Source: Mesorhizobium sp. dw_380 (lineage in GTDB: Bacteria > Pseudomonadota > Alphaproteobacteria > Rhizobiales > Rhizobiaceae). Taken from it: DNA of 64,000 bases. Each line of letters starts with the position of its first letter. Position 1 is the first letter of the stretch. Under the pieces are notes generated by a model. That model saw only the letters and a program-made list of their open reading frames with translations, was not told the DNA's origin and made no database searches. A program made the position numbers and the translations under genes. Where the stretch lies: the NCBI RefSeq assembly GCF_018588885.1, contig NZ_JAFFIW010000012.1, positions 107,936 through 171,935 on the forward strand. Direction: 5' to 3'. This document shows, one piece after another, positions 62,645 through 64,000 of the stretch.

Positions 62645-63037
62645 ATGACCTTGGCCAAGAAGCTCGTGCTTTTGCTGATGGCGGCCGGAATGCTGCTCGC
62701 CGTCTTCCTCGAAAGCGTTCCGGCGCAGAGCGAAGAGATGAAACACGACATGGCTGGCATGTCCACGGATGCGACCAGCCCGTCGACCGAAGGCTACAAG
62801 GCGGCGATGGACAAGATGCATGCCGGCATGATGGCCTCCGAGTATACCGGCAATGCCGACGTTGATTTTGTTAGGGGCATGATCCCGCACCATCAAGGCG
62901 CCATCGACATGGCCAAGGTCGAGCTTGCCACCGGCAAGGATCCGGAGATCCGCAAGCTGGCCGAAGCGGTGATTGCCGCGCAGGAAGCCGAGATCAAGCA
63001 GATGCAGGATTGGCTCGCCGCGCATCCGGTGAAATAG
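62645..63037 (+). CDS. DUF305 (CopM-like) exported protein
   Basis: The 130-residue protein has a signal or anchor helix (about 5-25), a Met/His-rich stretch (MKHDMAGMS, MDKMHAGMMAS) and the DUF305 motif FVRGMIPHHQGAIDMAK. Family members such as CopM bind copper in the periplasm. It is 44 bases downstream of copA and probably cotranscribed. The ATG at 62645 is in frame; an ATG at 62641 is not. Confidence 0.85.
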   Translation: MTLAKKLVLLLMAAGMLLAVFLESVPAQSEEMKHDMAGMSTDATSPSTEGYKAAMDKMHAGMMASEYTGNADVDFVRGMIPHHQGAIDMAKVELATGKDPEIRKLAEAVIAAQEAEIKQMQDWLAAHPVK

Positions 63038-63129
63038 GTTTTCCCACGCATCGCAAGGCAGCCCGCGGCAAAAGCGCCCTGGATTTCCCGCCAGCCTGTG
63101 ATGCGATCCGGCCGCAATTGGAGCCTGCC

Positions 63130-63975
63130 ATGTCTTCGAGCGTCAGAACCACCACGCTGCCCTCCGGCGAGACCATACCCGTTCTCGGCCAGGGGACGTG
63201 GAAGATGGGCGAGGATTCGCGCCGCCGCGCCGAAGAGGTGAATGCTCTCAAGCTCGGCCTCGATCTCGGCGTCAAGCTGATCGATACCGCCGAGATGTAT
63301 GCCAGTGGCGGTGCCGAGGAGGTGGTGGCCGAAGCCATTGCCGGCCGCCGCGCAGAGGTCTTCCTGGTCTCGAAAGTTCTGCCCTCGAACGCTTCGCGCG
63401 CGGGCGTGCAGCGCGCCTGCGAGAACAGCCTGAAGCGTCTCGCCACCGACCGCATCGATCTCTATCTCTTGCATTGGCCGGGCAGCGTGCCGTTGACGGA
63501 GACGGTCGAAGCCTTCGAGGCTTTGAAGAAGGCCGGCAAGATCCGCCACTGGGGCGTCAGCAATTTCGACATCGAGGAGATAGAGGAACTGGCCGGCTTG
63601 ACCGATGGTGGCAATGTCCAGACCAACCAGGTGCTTTATAATCTCGTCCGGCGCGGCCTCGAGTTCGATCTCGCGCCCTGGAGCCGCAAGCGTGGCATTC
63701 CGTTGATGGCCTATTCGCCAGTCGAGCAGGGTACATTGGCCCGCAATCCCAGGCTCGACGCCGTCGCCGCCCGCCACAATGCGACGCCGGCGCAGATCGC
63801 CCTGGCCTGGGTGATGCACCAGGAGGGAATCATCGCCATTCCCAAGGCCAGCAGCCAGGAACATGTCCGCCAGAATGTTGCCGCGCTCGACATCAAGCTC
63901 ACGGGCGAGGATCTCGCCGCTCTCGACCGCGCCTTCCCGCCACCGACGCGCAAGCGCGGGCTGGAGATGATCTAA
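63130..63975 (+). CDS. Aldo/keto reductase
   Basis: The 281-residue (beta/alpha)8 enzyme has LIDTAEMYASG (Asp and Tyr of the active site), LVSKVLP (Lys), YLLHWPG (His) and IPKASSQEHVRQN (NADPH binding). It reduces aldehydes or ketones with NADPH. The ATG at 63130 precedes the usual LPSGETIPVLGQGTW start. It follows the DUF305 gene by 92 bases in the same direction; a link to copper is only positional. Confidence 0.88.
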   Translation: MSSSVRTTTLPSGETIPVLGQGTWKMGEDSRRRAEEVNALKLGLDLGVKLIDTAEMYASGGAEEVVAEAIAGRRAEVFLVSKVLPSNASRAGVQRACENSLKRLATDRIDLYLLHWPGSVPLTETVEAFEALKKAGKIRHWGVSNFDIEEIEELAGLTDGGNVQTNQVLYNLVRRGLEFDLAPWSRKRGIPLMAYSPVEQGTLARNPRLDAVAARHNATPAQIALAWVMHQEGIIAIPKASSQEHVRQNVAALDIKLTGEDLAALDRAFPPPTRKRGLEMI

Positions 63976-64000
63976 GGCGATCTCCCCCCTTGAGGGTCCC
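63976..64000. other. Window end, possible start of a palindromic repeat
   Basis: CTCCCCCCTTGAGGGTCCC after the reductase stop resembles the outer arm of the CCCTCCCCCTCGAGGGG-type element seen inside hrpB. It is cut by the window edge. Confidence 0.3.

Noticed and set aside
1..64000. tRNA or rRNA genes
   Set aside because: No cloverleaf-like stretch with the conserved T-loop GGTTCGAATCC-type sequence and no rRNA-like segment was noticed; a covariance-model scan would settle this.

Overview
The window is high-GC, densely coded DNA of a rhizobial alphaproteobacterium, most likely Mesorhizobium or a close relative. The evidence is a succinoglycan-type exo block in the Sinorhizobium meliloti order (exoLAMONP), the core run glnD-murJ-trpS-usp-nfu, RegB/RegA (ActS/ActR) next to hrpB, an HmrR-type copper regulator, an Irr-like iron box, and several copies of Rhizobiales-type palindromic intergenic repeats. 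No rRNA, tRNA, CRISPR array, prophage or transposase gene was seen.

Region 1 (1-25.1 kb) is a surface-polysaccharide region. Its left edge carries a small lasso-peptide locus on the minus strand: a 50-residue precursor gene (549-701), a hairpin, a PqqD-like RRE protein (87-386) and the start of a further gene leaving the window. Divergent from it are a nucleotidyltransferase-family gene and an ExoO-like glycosyltransferase. Then come an ExoK-like glycanase, UDP-glucose dehydrogenase, a GMC oxidoreductase with a small exported partner, a GT4 enzyme, a phosphoribosyltransferase fused to a HAD-like part, an ExoT-like flippase, a second GH16 enzyme, another GT4 enzyme, the exoLAMONP block, a metallophosphoesterase and an ExoZ-like acyltransferase. 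Together they would make, assemble, trim and decorate an acidic or modified heteropolysaccharide. The priming transferase (ExoY), polymerase (ExoQ) and outer-membrane channel (ExoF) are not here.

Region 2 (25.2-30.5 kb) holds prpE, a tiny membrane protein, and a second lasso-type maturation module: RRE, B2 transglutaminase-like peptidase, HPr-kinase-like protein and nucleotidyltransferase-family protein, with no precursor or cyclase beside it. The precursor at 549-701 ends in Ser, the residue phosphorylated by HPr-kinase-like enzymes in paeninodin-type lasso clusters, so the two loci may serve one product.

Region 3 (30.5-42.4 kb, all minus) is a triose/polyol uptake and phosphorylation operon: binding protein, two permeases, a GlpU-like small protein, two ATPases, a single-chain dihydroxyacetone kinase, DhaL, DhaM-type EIIA, HPr, enzyme I, a possible DNA-binding protein and DhaK. 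A nested palindromic promoter (42.47-42.58 kb) precedes it.

Region 4 (42.7-64 kb) is mostly housekeeping: a transporter remnant, hrpB with an in-frame palindromic repeat, regB/regA, nhaA, mmcB, hmrR, an L,D-transpeptidase, nfu behind an Irr-like box, usp, trpS, murJ, glnD, a GT25 enzyme, and a copper island (copA behind a CueR/HmrR-type promoter, a DUF305 protein, an aldo/keto reductase).

The most unusual signal is a TGC-rich dyad, TGYTGC-N3-GCANNA, found upstream of the lasso precursor, the flippase, a GH16 gene, a GT4 gene, exoL, the acyltransferase and the sugar transporter. It looks like one operator of a regulon joining lasso peptide, exopolysaccharide and carbon uptake, possibly of PhaR/AniA type.
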